From assembly GCA_002482965.1 (NCBI GenBank), contig DLGZ01000080.1:73292-137291 (forward strand): a DNA stretch of 64,000 bases. The letters are read 5' to 3'. Shown one piece after another: positions 48,316 through 57,666 of the stretch. This DNA is from Verrucomicrobiaceae bacterium UBA7681. GTDB taxonomy: Bacteria > Verrucomicrobiota > Verrucomicrobiia > Verrucomicrobiales > Verrucomicrobiaceae. Each line of letters starts with the position of its first letter. Positions within the stretch are counted from its first letter, which is position 1. Both the position numbers and the translations under genes were made by a program. Under the pieces are notes generated by a model. It had not been told where the DNA came from. It saw nothing but the letters and a program-made list of their open reading frames with translations, and ran no database searches.

Positions 48316-50109
48316 TCAAGGCGTTTCAAACGTGGAGATGGGCAGGGATGCACGTTGCTTGGTGAGCATGGCCATGAGCGCGTCGAGGATGCCGCTGCTG
48401 TTTGGCCCGCTGTTCACCAGCACGTCGGGGACAACGCGGAGGTTTTTGTCTGCGATGATTTGGAAGGCCTGGAGCATGCCGTACACATCGGAACCAAGGG
48501 CGGTCACGCCTGCTTGATAGGCATCAGCCTTGGCCTGGCCCGTGGCGCGGATGGCTTCCGCTTCACCGCTTGCTCGCAGTCGTGTGGAGGCGGCTTCACC
48601 TTCGCTTTTCTTCACGGCAGCCGTGGCGTGGAGTTCGGCAATGTTGACCCCCTGCTCGGCGCTGACAACCTGGTTTTGGATGTCGGCCAGCGACGTCTGA
48701 CGCACGAGCTGCTGGCGCTGCTTCTCGGCAGCTTCCTGCATCTCATAGGTTTTGCGGCTCTCTTCCGCCAGCTTGCGGTCCGTCTGTGTTTTCATCAGCG
48801 ATTCGGGCGGCGTGATGTCGCCGATCAGCGTGTCGATCCCTTCCACGTCGTATTCGTGCAGCGCGGTTTCAATGTGGCTGGCGGCCTCGCCCTGGCGCTG
48901 GCTGCGGGCGCTCAGGAAGTCCAGCACGGTGTAGTCCTGCGCGGAGTTGCGGAAGTAGTTGCCAACGATGGGCTGCAGCACGTGGTCGATGAGGTTTTGC
49001 AGCGATCCCGCGCGGCTGATCACCTTGGGGGCTTCGTTTGCACCAATGTGGATGATCTGCGAGACGTCGAGGTTGAAGGCGAAGCCGTCACGTGAGCGCA
49101 CAGTGATGCTGCTGAGCTTCGCATCAAAGTGGTGCGCTTCCGTGCGCGTGGCCCAGTTCAGCACGATGTTGGTGGTCGGCACCAGTTCCACCCGCATGAT
49201 GCGTGTGTTCACGGGATGTTTGCCCGGGAGCAGCGGTTTGCCCCAGACACCTTTGTGGCCCACGTCAACGAGGTCGCCGTGCTTGAACTCGGGGCCGCTG
49301 ATGTCGAGATGCGCCTTGCCGACATAAGAGATCACGACACCGACGTGGCCGATCGGAATCTCAAACATGGGCACCTGCTCGATCTGCGCGAACCACGGAT
49401 TGATGTTCCACTGGCCGCTGAGAAGCACCTGCTCCTGCAGGCCTCGATGGCCGCCGGCATTCAGAAAGGCCTGCGCATTCTGAAAGTTGTCGTGGCCGGC
49501 TACGATGGCTCCAGCGATTTCGGTTTGCTCAATGGGCATGCCATCCAGCGTCGTGACGATGCCGACAAGATCGGGATCCACGTGGCGGATGCGCAGCAGC
49601 TGAGGTTCAAGCCCGTGCTGCTGGGCATTCTCGGACGTGATGATGGTGAAGAGCGCAGGATTGATGCGATACGAACCCGCGGTGATGACACCGAGCTGGC
49701 GGCCTTTTTCACCGCCATGTTTGAGAAAGGCACGGGCATCCTGAAAGTGGTCACAATCCACCGTGCGTGCCAGGATGCGGCCGGGTGGAATGGCGGCGCC
49801 GGTTTTCGCGACGATCAAAGCCAGCTCTCCCTGCGGGACTCTGACCATGGGCACTTTCTCGATGTGGTACTGCACGATCCAGAAACCAAAGTGCAGGCCC
49901 GGGGCCAGCGTGTCGGCCTGGTAGCCCGCTTCACCATTGAGGGCGATGATTTCACCGGGAGGCAGGTTTTTGAAAGCAAAGCGTTTGATGACCACGCCGA
50001 CTTTGCTCTCCGGAATGTAAACGCACGAGACAAAGTAGAGAATGATAACGCCGACGACTGAGAGCGTGATGAGCCAGTGCTCGTAAGCAAATAAGAGAAT
50101 GGAGTTCAT
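48316..50109 (-). CDS. SPFH/flotillin-like membrane protein with internal duplication
   Basis: 597 residues. One N-terminal transmembrane helix (about 12-32), then a duplicated SPFH-type region: RAFLKHGGEKGRQLGVITAG near residue 130 and QAFLNAGGHRGLQEQVLLSG near 215 are clear copies, each followed by an INP motif. The second half is SPFH plus a long charged coiled coil (EAAEKQRQQLVRQTSLADIQ; later AVKKSEGEAASTRLRASGEA) and a C-terminal VPDVLVNSG region, as in flotillin and band-7 proteins that build membrane rings or microdomains. It follows a PH-like membrane protein gene after 41 bases in an operon headed by a c-di-AMP riboswitch. Confidence 0.9.
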   Translation of the reverse strand: MNSILLFAYEHWLITLSVVGVIILYFVSCVYIPESKVGVVIKRFAFKNLPPGEIIALNGEAGYQADTLAPGLHFGFWIVQYHIEKVPMVRVPQGELALIVAKTGAAIPPGRILARTVDCDHFQDARAFLKHGGEKGRQLGVITAGSYRINPALFTIITSENAQQHGLEPQLLRIRHVDPDLVGIVTTLDGMPIEQTEIAGAIVAGHDNFQNAQAFLNAGGHRGLQEQVLLSGQWNINPWFAQIEQVPMFEIPIGHVGVVISYVGKAHLDISGPEFKHGDLVDVGHKGVWGKPLLPGKHPVNTRIMRVELVPTTNIVLNWATRTEAHHFDAKLSSITVRSRDGFAFNLDVSQIIHIGANEAPKVISRAGSLQNLIDHVLQPIVGNYFRNSAQDYTVLDFLSARSQRQGEAASHIETALHEYDVEGIDTLIGDITPPESLMKTQTDRKLAEESRKTYEMQEAAEKQRQQLVRQTSLADIQNQVVSAEQGVNIAELHATAAVKKSEGEAASTRLRASGEAEAIRATGQAKADAYQAGVTALGSDVYGMLQAFQIIADKNLRVVPDVLVNSGPNSSGILDALMAMLTKQRASLPISTFETP

Positions 50110-50150
50110 GATGGAGATAAAAAATTCAGGGTTCAGGTGTTTAATTGGGT

Positions 50151-50669
50151 TCAGGCATGGAGGCGGGTGGTGACGGCGCGGGCAAAAGCCTCGGGATCGT
50201 CAGGGGACAGCACGGCCGTGCGGTTCTTCATGCGCACGATGACGGTGCGGTTCAGATCCGTGACGTAGGCGCGGAAGTGGCCCAGCTGCCTGTTCCAGTA
50301 GTAGCCGGTGAATGAATACAGGCCGCCATTGCCACACGTGCGAAAGCTGTGGCACAGCGCGAGCGGTTCCACTTCGACAGAGCTCATTTCGTCAAACGGC
50401 AGCACGGTGTTCCACCACAGGCGTTTGATGAGGATGCCGTCCTTGGTGATGACATAGCCGCGAATGATGAACGGCACTGCTCCAAGAGGAATGAGCAGCA
50501 CAACGGCGGCTGATAGCGCACGCGTGGGCAGTGCAGGCAGGCTGATGAATCCCGGTGTCTGCCGGTCGAGGCTGAGCGCGATGGCAATCCCAAGCATCAC
50601 GAACGTCGTGAGAATGGAAAAGATGAGCAAAGTGCGGCCCCAGGGGGCTTTAAAATGGTGATGAGTCAT
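50151..50669 (-). CDS. Small membrane protein with PH-like domain
   Basis: 172 residues. Two hydrophobic segments (about 12-33 and 50-72) followed by a beta-rich bacterial PH-like domain: RGYVITKDGILIKRLWWNTV, LPFDEMSSVEVEP, and DLNRTVIVRMKNRTAVLSPD. Such two-helix plus PH proteins are common, mostly of unknown function; the final SPDDPEAFARAV resembles DUF-type PH families that end in a helix. It lies between a small possible gene and the SPFH gene on the riboswitch transcript. Confidence 0.8.
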   Translation of the reverse strand: MTHHHFKAPWGRTLLIFSILTTFVMLGIAIALSLDRQTPGFISLPALPTRALSAAVVLLIPLGAVPFIIRGYVITKDGILIKRLWWNTVLPFDEMSSVEVEPLALCHSFRTCGNGGLYSFTGYYWNRQLGHFRAYVTDLNRTVIVRMKNRTAVLSPDDPEAFARAVTTRLHA

Positions 50670-50709
50670 GATGTTTTCAGATTTTGGAAATGGAGTTTCA
50701 GCAGGTGGG

Positions 50710-50910
50710 TTATTCGGCGTGGCAGAGCAGGGCGCTTTCTCGATCAGCAGCGCTCAGCGCTTGCTCTGCATCCAGGTCTTGTGTTTCTCGGTCCGGCTGG
50801 CGGATCACGTGGATCCAGCTCAGGGGTGGAAATGCCGGTGGCGGTGTGTCCCGGGCATGTGGATTGACCAGGCCCTCAGTCGTGGGGCTTTGGTTTTCTT
50901 GGCAGTTCAT
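50710..50910 (-). CDS. Possible small protein between riboswitch and PH-protein gene
   Basis: A 66-codon minus-strand frame from the ATG complement at 50908-50910, beginning MNCQENQSPTTEGLVNPHAR and ending SALLCHAE, is hydrophilic with a DRETQDLDAEQALSAADRES helix. It ends 40 bases before the PH-protein start. There is no ribosome-binding site and no recognised family, and the frame stays open upstream into the riboswitch, so this may be chance. It could alternatively be a leader peptide. Confidence 0.25.
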   Translation of the reverse strand: MNCQENQSPTTEGLVNPHARDTPPPAFPPLSWIHVIRQPDRETQDLDAEQALSAADRESALLCHAE

Positions 50911-50917
50911 GGGTATG

Positions 50918-50986
50918 GGTCTCGAAGGCCCCCGGTCTGCGGACGGTTTCCCGTCCACTCGCGGGTGCGGTGGTTCTGGGGAGACC
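50918..50986 (-). promoter_or_regulatory. Structured RNA module downstream of the aptamer
   Basis: On the minus strand GGTCTC (50986-50981) pairs with GAGACC (50923-50918), enclosing a perfect hairpin GGACGG-GAAA-CCGTCC (50956-50941) with a GNRA tetraloop. It lies between the aptamer and the downstream genes, so it is a candidate expression platform. No T-run follows, which argues against a simple intrinsic terminator. Confidence 0.45.
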
Positions 50987-51030
50987 ATGGTCCCGGCGCA
51001 CTCGCGTCGGGCATAGGATCGCCCTTCCAA

Positions 51031-51197
51031 TGTCGCCTGCGAGGTTAGCTGTCGGACTGGTCCTTGGAAGTGGACTGGTCGGTGGTTACCCACCTTCCTT
51101 CGCCCCGCCCTGGGTCTTTCGACTCAGGGTTTTTGGGTCCCCCGCGCCACCACTCTGGAAGGAGTGGCAGCTTCGGCTGCGGGGTAATTCACGCACA
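51031..51197 (-). ncRNA. ydaO/yuaA-type c-di-AMP riboswitch
   Basis: On the minus strand the two nearly invariant blocks of the ydaO aptamer are present: GCGGGGGACCCA (51145-51134) and CAGCTAACCTCG (51051-51040), the latter preceded by GACCAGTCCGA and followed by CAGGCG that closes the P1 helix with the 5-prime strand near 51197-51190. Between them are the expected variable hairpins: GCAGCCGAAGCTGC, then CCACTC/GAGTGG, CCCTGAGTC/GACCCAGGG, and GGTGG/CCACC. The family senses cyclic di-AMP, usually as a genetic off switch. The first clear downstream gene is the PH-like membrane protein (start 50669), then SPFH. Confidence 0.9.
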
Positions 51198-51415
51198 TGC
51201 ACCGCGTTTTGTCAAAATGGCGGCCCAACATAAACTGCAAGCACGGGCTTGACATGGGTGGCAGTTTTTCGTTCTTCTAGGTGAAGAGCCACCTCCTTGA
51301 GACGGGTTTTTGCGGTCATCTGGCCTGCCGTTCATCGGGAGGCATTGGCCGCCAATTTACCGCGCACCTGCATTTTGATGGTTGAGACGGCCCCAGCCAG
51401 ACGTAATTTCCCACC
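51198..51415. other. Divergent promoter region
   Basis: Spacer between the minus-strand riboswitch transcript and the plus-strand Sel1-repeat gene. TTGACA at 51249-51254 could be a plus-strand -35 box but lacks a good -10 at 17 bases. TTGACAAAA also occurs on the minus strand just upstream of the aptamer. No gene is seen. Confidence 0.35.
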
Positions 51416-52546
51416 ATGAAGCATGCGCCCTTCCCCCCCCTCCTCACCGGCCTCCTCGTTGCTTTGCTGTTTTCTGCTTCCATTCTGACGGCGCAGCAGA
51501 CTCAGCGCATTGATGAAAAGGATCTTCGAGACTGGGCTGATCGTGGTGATGCCGACGCTCAGTTCGAGCTGGGGCTGCGCATGATCACCGGTGAAGGTTT
51601 GGCGAAAAACCTCGAAGAAGGCGTGAAGTCCGTCCAAAAAGCGGCCAAGCAAAAACACCTGCGCGCGCAGCATGTCCTGGGTACCCTATATGAAGATGGG
51701 GTCGGTGTGAAAAAGGATCTCGCCAAGGCGGCGGAGTCGTATCGCAGCTCGGCCGAACTCGGCTTTGCCCTGTCACAGCACAGTCTGGCCGCCATGTATG
51801 AGGAAGGCAAAGGCGTGGAAAAAGACACCGCCAAAGCGGCGGAATGGTTCAAGAAAGCCGCAGATCAGGGAAATCCCCCCTCACAGACCGCGTATGCGTC
51901 AAAGCTCGAACGCGGCGACGGCATTGACAAAAGTCCCTCCAAGGCGGCGCTCTGGTACCTCAAAGCCGCGCAGCAGGACTTCGTGCCCGCAATGTCGCGC
52001 CTGGCCAATCTCTACTACACCGGTCAGGGCCTGCCGGTGGATTACCGCCGTGCAGGAGCCTGGTACCGCCGCGCCGCACGTTCCGAAGATCCCTGGGCTG
52101 CCAACAATCTTGCCTGGTTCCTGGCCACCTGCCCGGAGGACAATTTGCACAATGGCGAAAGCGCCGTCCTGCTCGCCCGGCGTGCCTTGAAACTCGTCGC
52201 AGAAGTCATCCAGAGCGATGAGCAGCCTTACGAAATGATCGACACCATGGCTGCCGCCCTCGCTCGCAACGGCGAATTCAAAGAGGCCGAACTCTGGCAG
52301 AAGCGCTGCATCACCCTGCTCAACGAAGACAAAGACCTGCCGGAAGAAGATCGCAAAAAGCTGCAGGAGGAGTTCGACACCCGCCTCAAGCTCTACCAAA
52401 AGGCCACCCCCTTTGCCGAGCCTGACCCCAAAGGCGAAGAGGGCGCGGAGCCGCTCCCTCAGGATACCATTCTCCAGGATGAGGGGTTGCCTGAGTCAAA
52501 ATCCAAGAAAAACACGCCCAAAGGTGGTCGTGGCACGGTAGTTTGA
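51416..52546 (+). CDS. Secreted Sel1-like/TPR repeat protein
   Basis: 376 residues with a signal peptide (PFPPLLTGLLVALLFSASIL). About six Sel1-type repeats follow: ADAQFELGLRMITGEGLAKN, LRAQHVLGTLYEDGVGVKKD, ALSQHSLAAMYEEGKGVEKD, PPSQTAYASKLERGDGIDKS, VPAMSRLANLYYTGQGLPVD, then AANNLAWFLATCPEDN. Each is a pair of helices used for protein-protein contacts. The C-terminus is charged and low-complexity (KSKKNTPKGGRG). The binding partner is unknown; transcribed divergently from the riboswitch unit. Confidence 0.88.
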   Translation: MKHAPFPPLLTGLLVALLFSASILTAQQTQRIDEKDLRDWADRGDADAQFELGLRMITGEGLAKNLEEGVKSVQKAAKQKHLRAQHVLGTLYEDGVGVKKDLAKAAESYRSSAELGFALSQHSLAAMYEEGKGVEKDTAKAAEWFKKAADQGNPPSQTAYASKLERGDGIDKSPSKAALWYLKAAQQDFVPAMSRLANLYYTGQGLPVDYRRAGAWYRRAARSEDPWAANNLAWFLATCPEDNLHNGESAVLLARRALKLVAEVIQSDEQPYEMIDTMAAALARNGEFKEAELWQKRCITLLNEDKDLPEEDRKKLQEEFDTRLKLYQKATPFAEPDPKGEEGAEPLPQDTILQDEGLPESKSKKNTPKGGRGTVV

Positions 52547-52710
52547 GGTCGTGGGACATGCAGTTTCTGCACCATCTGCCGCCGATCCATTCCCAGTCGC
52601 TGCACAAGATTCGCATGCTTTAGCGCAATATCTGCAAGACTAAGTCCTTCTTACACGGTTAAACCGCCCACACTTTTCATCCGGCATTCTGCCCTTTTCC
52701 CTTTCCACTC

Positions 52711-54480
52711 ATGTCCGCTGCCGTCGTCCGTTCCGTTGCTCTTCCGCCGCCCATTCCCGGTCTGAACCGCCGTATTCGCCAGCCGAAGAAAAACATCCCG
52801 CAGACCAAGCCGGAACGTGATCAGATCCTGGGCTGGGTGCGTGCCTATGCCGAAGAACAGAAACTGGTCCCCCCGGTGCCGTTGGCAGATCTGCAGGAGC
52901 ACACGGATAAAATCGTCGCGATCCACGCCATCGACAAGATCCACCGTGACTACGTCGGCGTGCTGCTCGCCAATGAAACCTGGCGTGAATCCCTCGCCAC
53001 CGTGCCCTTTGAAAAGCGTCTCCTGCTGATGCCGAAGTGCCTCCGCGTTGAAAGCAAATGCCCGGCCCCTTTTGATGAGTTCGGCCTGCTCTGCAAGCAG
53101 TGCGGCCTCTGCTCGATCCAGGATTTCCAAAACGAAGCTGAAAAACTCGGCTACGCCGTTCTCGTGGCCGAAGGCAGCGCCATCGTTATGTCGCTCATCC
53201 AGACGGGCAAGATCGAGGCCATCGTGGGCATCTCCTGCCTCGCCGTGCTGGAGCGCACCTTCCCCTACATCGAAGCCGCCGCCATTCCCGCAGTCGCGGT
53301 GCCCTTGCTGCAGGACGACTGCATCGACACCTTGGTCGATATCGACTGGGTCTGGGATTACATCCACCTCACCAGCGACGACAAAACCCGCCGCCTCAAT
53401 CTGAACGCGCTGCACGACGAGGTGAAGACCTGGTTCACCATCGAGTCGCTCAACGCACTCATGGGCCCCTCCCGCGGCCACAGCGACGACATCGCACGCG
53501 AGTGGCTCGCCCGTGCCGGCAAACGCTGGCGTCCCTTCCTCACCGTCGCCGCCTATCAGGCCCTGCGCGAAGACCCCGAAGGCCCGATTTCTGACACCGT
53601 CAAAAAAGCCGCCATCGCCGTCGAAATCTTCCACAAAGCCTCCCTCGTTCACGACGACATCGAAGACGGAGACGCCGAACGCTACGGCGAAACCACCCTG
53701 CACACTGAGCACGGCATCCCCGTGGCCTTGAACATCGGTGACCTCCTCATCGGTGAAGGCTACCGCCTCCTCGCCGACAATGACGCCGCCGCCCACATCC
53801 GCAGCGCCGCCATCCTCGTCGCCGCTGAAGGCCAGCGCGAACTCTGCATCGGTCAGGGCGCCGAACTCCTCTGGACCCGTCACCCCGTAGCTCTCAGCAG
53901 CACACAGGTGCTCGAAATCTTCCGCAGCAAAACCGCCCCCGCCTTCGAAGTAGCACTCAAAGTCGGTGCCGCCCTCGCCGGCCAGCTCGACGAATGCGCC
54001 GACGTGCTGCACACTTACAGCGAAAACCTCGGCATCGCCTACCAGATCCGCGATGACCTCGACGATCTCGGCGAAGACTCCGCCGCAGGCAACGAATGGA
54101 ACATGCGCCCCAGCATCGTCCTCTCCCTCCTGCGTGAAAAAGGCAAAGGCGAAGTCAAAGACCAGATGGAAGCCCTCTGGAATGGTGTCGCCAAAATCAA
54201 ACCTGACAACGCCACCATCCGTGATTGGGCCCTCGACAGCGGTGCACATGAGAAAGCCATGACGCTCCTCGAAAGCTACAAAGAAGCCTCCATCCGCTCC
54301 CTCCAGGAAGTCGAACTCCCCAACCTCAAAGGCCTCCTCCGCCGCGTCATCGGCAAGATCTTCAACGAACTCGAGATCAAAGGCTGGTGCCGCGAATTCG
54401 AGCAGCAAAATCTCAATCCCGAACTCCGCGCCGAAGCCGCCAAAGCCGCCGAACACCTCGTGCCGAACGTAGCTTCTTAA
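52711..54480 (+). CDS. DUF116 domain fused to polyprenyl diphosphate synthase
   Basis: 589 residues, no signal peptide. Residues about 90-240 resemble DUF116: a Cys-rich segment LLLMPKCLRVESKCPAP then FGLLCKQCGLCSIQDF, followed by GYAVLVAEGSAIVMSLIQTG. Residues about 265-570 are a trans-prenyltransferase: KRWRPFLTVAAYQA, first Asp-rich motif LVHDDIEDGD (about 313-322), LNIGDLLIGEGY, second Asp-rich motif QIRDDLDDLGED (about 444-455). It should condense isopentenyl diphosphate into a polyprenyl chain for quinones or lipid carriers. The Cys cluster (C-x6-C, then C-x2-C-x2-C) could bind a metal or Fe-S centre. No pathway gene adjoins it. Confidence 0.88.
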   Translation: MSAAVVRSVALPPPIPGLNRRIRQPKKNIPQTKPERDQILGWVRAYAEEQKLVPPVPLADLQEHTDKIVAIHAIDKIHRDYVGVLLANETWRESLATVPFEKRLLLMPKCLRVESKCPAPFDEFGLLCKQCGLCSIQDFQNEAEKLGYAVLVAEGSAIVMSLIQTGKIEAIVGISCLAVLERTFPYIEAAAIPAVAVPLLQDDCIDTLVDIDWVWDYIHLTSDDKTRRLNLNALHDEVKTWFTIESLNALMGPSRGHSDDIAREWLARAGKRWRPFLTVAAYQALREDPEGPISDTVKKAAIAVEIFHKASLVHDDIEDGDAERYGETTLHTEHGIPVALNIGDLLIGEGYRLLADNDAAAHIRSAAILVAAEGQRELCIGQGAELLWTRHPVALSSTQVLEIFRSKTAPAFEVALKVGAALAGQLDECADVLHTYSENLGIAYQIRDDLDDLGEDSAAGNEWNMRPSIVLSLLREKGKGEVKDQMEALWNGVAKIKPDNATIRDWALDSGAHEKAMTLLESYKEASIRSLQEVELPNLKGLLRRVIGKIFNELEIKGWCREFEQQNLNPELRAEAAKAAEHLVPNVAS

Positions 54481-55029
54481 ACGGCACGTAACTATTCAGG
54501 TCCTGTGAAGAGGCCGGATGTGCGCTCCCAAAGTCTTCCCCTCACCCGAGCTTTGACTTCGTCTATCTTCGCCTCGCTACGAAATATGGAGCAACGGAGC
54601 CTTGGGCGGGGAGAGGAGATTCGCGCTGGAGTGCTTCGAAACTGAATCGGAGCCGCAACGCGTTACTCCTCTCCCCGTCGAGGAGGTGGCTTGGTAGATG
54701 CTTCCTTCGGGGAGAGGCTGGGTGAGGGGGGGGAAGTTGAAGCCGTCGGAAGCAGCACATTTGCCTCGAACACGCTTCCGCCCGCTGTCTCCCCCGAGGA
54801 CCTGAATAGTCACAGCGGCACAAGGGCAGGATGCTGGGTTGACCATGAACAATGGCAAAACATCGGACTGTCACGCAGTCGTGTGACCTTTACGTCGTTT
54901 CTGTCCTTTCCGTCCTTCTGAAGGCATGCTTCGCTTGCGTTGGCCTGTTCATACGTAAGCCTTGAGCAGGGTGTGATTCGCTGGTTTCTGGTGCTATTTT
55001 CACAGGTTGAGCTTCGTTTGAAGCCGACC
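54481..55029. other. Long non-coding spacer
   Basis: No convincing gene in about 550 bases. The left half contains the fold-back repeat at 54608-54717. The right half carries a weak upstream extension of the sulfatase frame (from 54940). None of the five-copy regulatory elements is found here. Confidence 0.45.
54608..54717. repeat. Fold-back (MITE-like) repeat
   Basis: GGGGAGAGGAG (54608-54618) and its complement CTCCTCTCCCC (54666-54676) form an 11-bp inverted repeat 47 bases apart; a further GGGGAGAGG copy lies at 54709-54717, followed by CTGGGTGAGGGG. This wording (GGGGAGAGGCTGGGTGAGGG) is typical of short dispersed repeats in many bacterial genomes. Non-coding. Confidence 0.55.
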
Positions 55030-56508
<1,479 letters not shown>

Positions 56509-56511
56509 GCA

Positions 56512-57666
56512 GTGTCCGCCTCACCCCACAAGCTCCGCCTCACCCTCGGCCTCGGCTTCCTCGCCTTCGTTATGGTGGGCTCGCTCCTGCTGCTCGCATG
56601 GCTGAGGTACCGCGAGGAGGTGGAATCGCGGCGGCAGTTCCTGGCCTTTGCCAAATCCCAGGCAGACTTCGTCCGTGAGATGCATCTGCCGCGCAGTCCC
56701 AAAATGGAGTCGGATTTGGAGCGCCTGTCGGGTGTTCACGTGTATTTCCGCCGGGGAAAGATGGTCAGTGGTGGCTTGGTTCACATCTTGTCTGACGCCC
56801 CCGTGAGCGATGAATTGATCACGCAGCCCAAGGGCCGCGAGGCTCTCATTCTGCGGTTGGACGAAAAGGAGGACATTATTTTTCAGCGGCGACTCCCAGG
56901 GTCAAATCTCTCACTCGACGATCCGGCCACACGAAACGTCTTTCTCGCCTTCTGGGCAGTGTCGGGATTTGTCGGCTGGCTCCTCGTCCGCGAGCGCCTC
57001 AAGCGCGCCCAGTCCGAGCGCCTCGCCATGCTCGGGCGAGTGGCCACCAGCCTCGCCCACGACATCAAAAACCCGCTCGCCTCCATCCAGCTTCACGCCC
57101 AGTTGATGACCCCGCAGAATGAGGAAGACGCCCAGGCCGTCAGGCTCATCGAAAACGAATCCGAAGTCATCGCCGGTCTCGTGAACCAGTGGCTCCACCT
57201 CGCGAATCCGCTCCCACCGAAACTCACAAAGCTCGATCTCACCGACTGCATTCGCGGCGTGGCCAGAAACATCGAGGCTCAGGCCCGCCACGCCGGCGTT
57301 GAAGTCGAAATCAACCTGCCCTCTCCCACCTGGATCATGGGCGATGCCCAGCGCCTCGCCCAGGCCGTACGAAATCTCATGATCAATGCCATCCAGGCCA
57401 TGCCTCGCGGTGGCAAACTCATTGTCAGCGGCCAGCCCGCCGAGTCAGGGTTCGAGCTTCGCTTCGCCGACTCCGGTACCGGTTTTTCCGAACTCGCGCT
57501 GGCACAAGGCACCGAACTCTTCTTCACCGAAAAAGAAGGCGGCATGGGCGTCGGCTTGAACATCGTCTCCAGCATCATCACCGCACACGGCGGCACCTTA
57601 AAATTGCAAAATGACCCCAAGGGCGGAGCAGTTATCATCGTGCTGCTCCCCTTGCTTCTCGCATGA
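56512..57666 (+). CDS. Membrane sensor histidine kinase (NtrB/AtoS-like)
   Basis: 384 residues starting at GTG 56512, the first start after the sulfatase stop. Membrane helix about 12-30, a short periplasmic part of about 110 residues, a second helix near 142-158, then HisKA with LATSLAHDIKNPLASIQLHA (phospho-His in AHDIKNP) and HATPase_c (NLMINAIQAMPRGGKL, DSGTGF, GMGVGLNIV). The sensor region is small and has no recognised domain. Overlaps by 4 bases (ATGA) with the NtrC-like gene, its evident partner. Confidence 0.92.
   Translation: MSASPHKLRLTLGLGFLAFVMVGSLLLLAWLRYREEVESRRQFLAFAKSQADFVREMHLPRSPKMESDLERLSGVHVYFRRGKMVSGGLVHILSDAPVSDELITQPKGREALILRLDEKEDIIFQRRLPGSNLSLDDPATRNVFLAFWAVSGFVGWLLVRERLKRAQSERLAMLGRVATSLAHDIKNPLASIQLHAQLMTPQNEEDAQAVRLIENESEVIAGLVNQWLHLANPLPPKLTKLDLTDCIRGVARNIEAQARHAGVEVEINLPSPTWIMGDAQRLAQAVRNLMINAIQAMPRGGKLIVSGQPAESGFELRFADSGTGFSELALAQGTELFFTEKEGGMGVGLNIVSSIITAHGGTLKLQNDPKGGAVIIVLLPLLLA

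Noticed and set aside
50668..51048. Plus-strand frame of 126 codons, and a 127-codon minus-strand frame over 50710-51093
   Set aside because: Both cover the c-di-AMP aptamer or its folded leader; the conserved RNA structure explains the sequence and neither shows protein features.
51031..51197. First considered as RNase P RNA, tmRNA or SRP RNA because of the many hairpins
   Set aside because: None of their conserved blocks is present, while both invariant ydaO blocks are.
51249..51277. Plus-strand promoter with perfect TTGACA
   Set aside because: The hexamer at 17 bases is TTCTTC, a poor -10 box; kept only as a note in the spacer entry.
52651..54456. 601-codon minus-strand frame opposite the prenyl synthase gene
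   Set aside because: Antisense shadow of a high-GC gene with Phe/Glu/Gly/Asp-rich composition; the plus frame has clear catalytic motifs.
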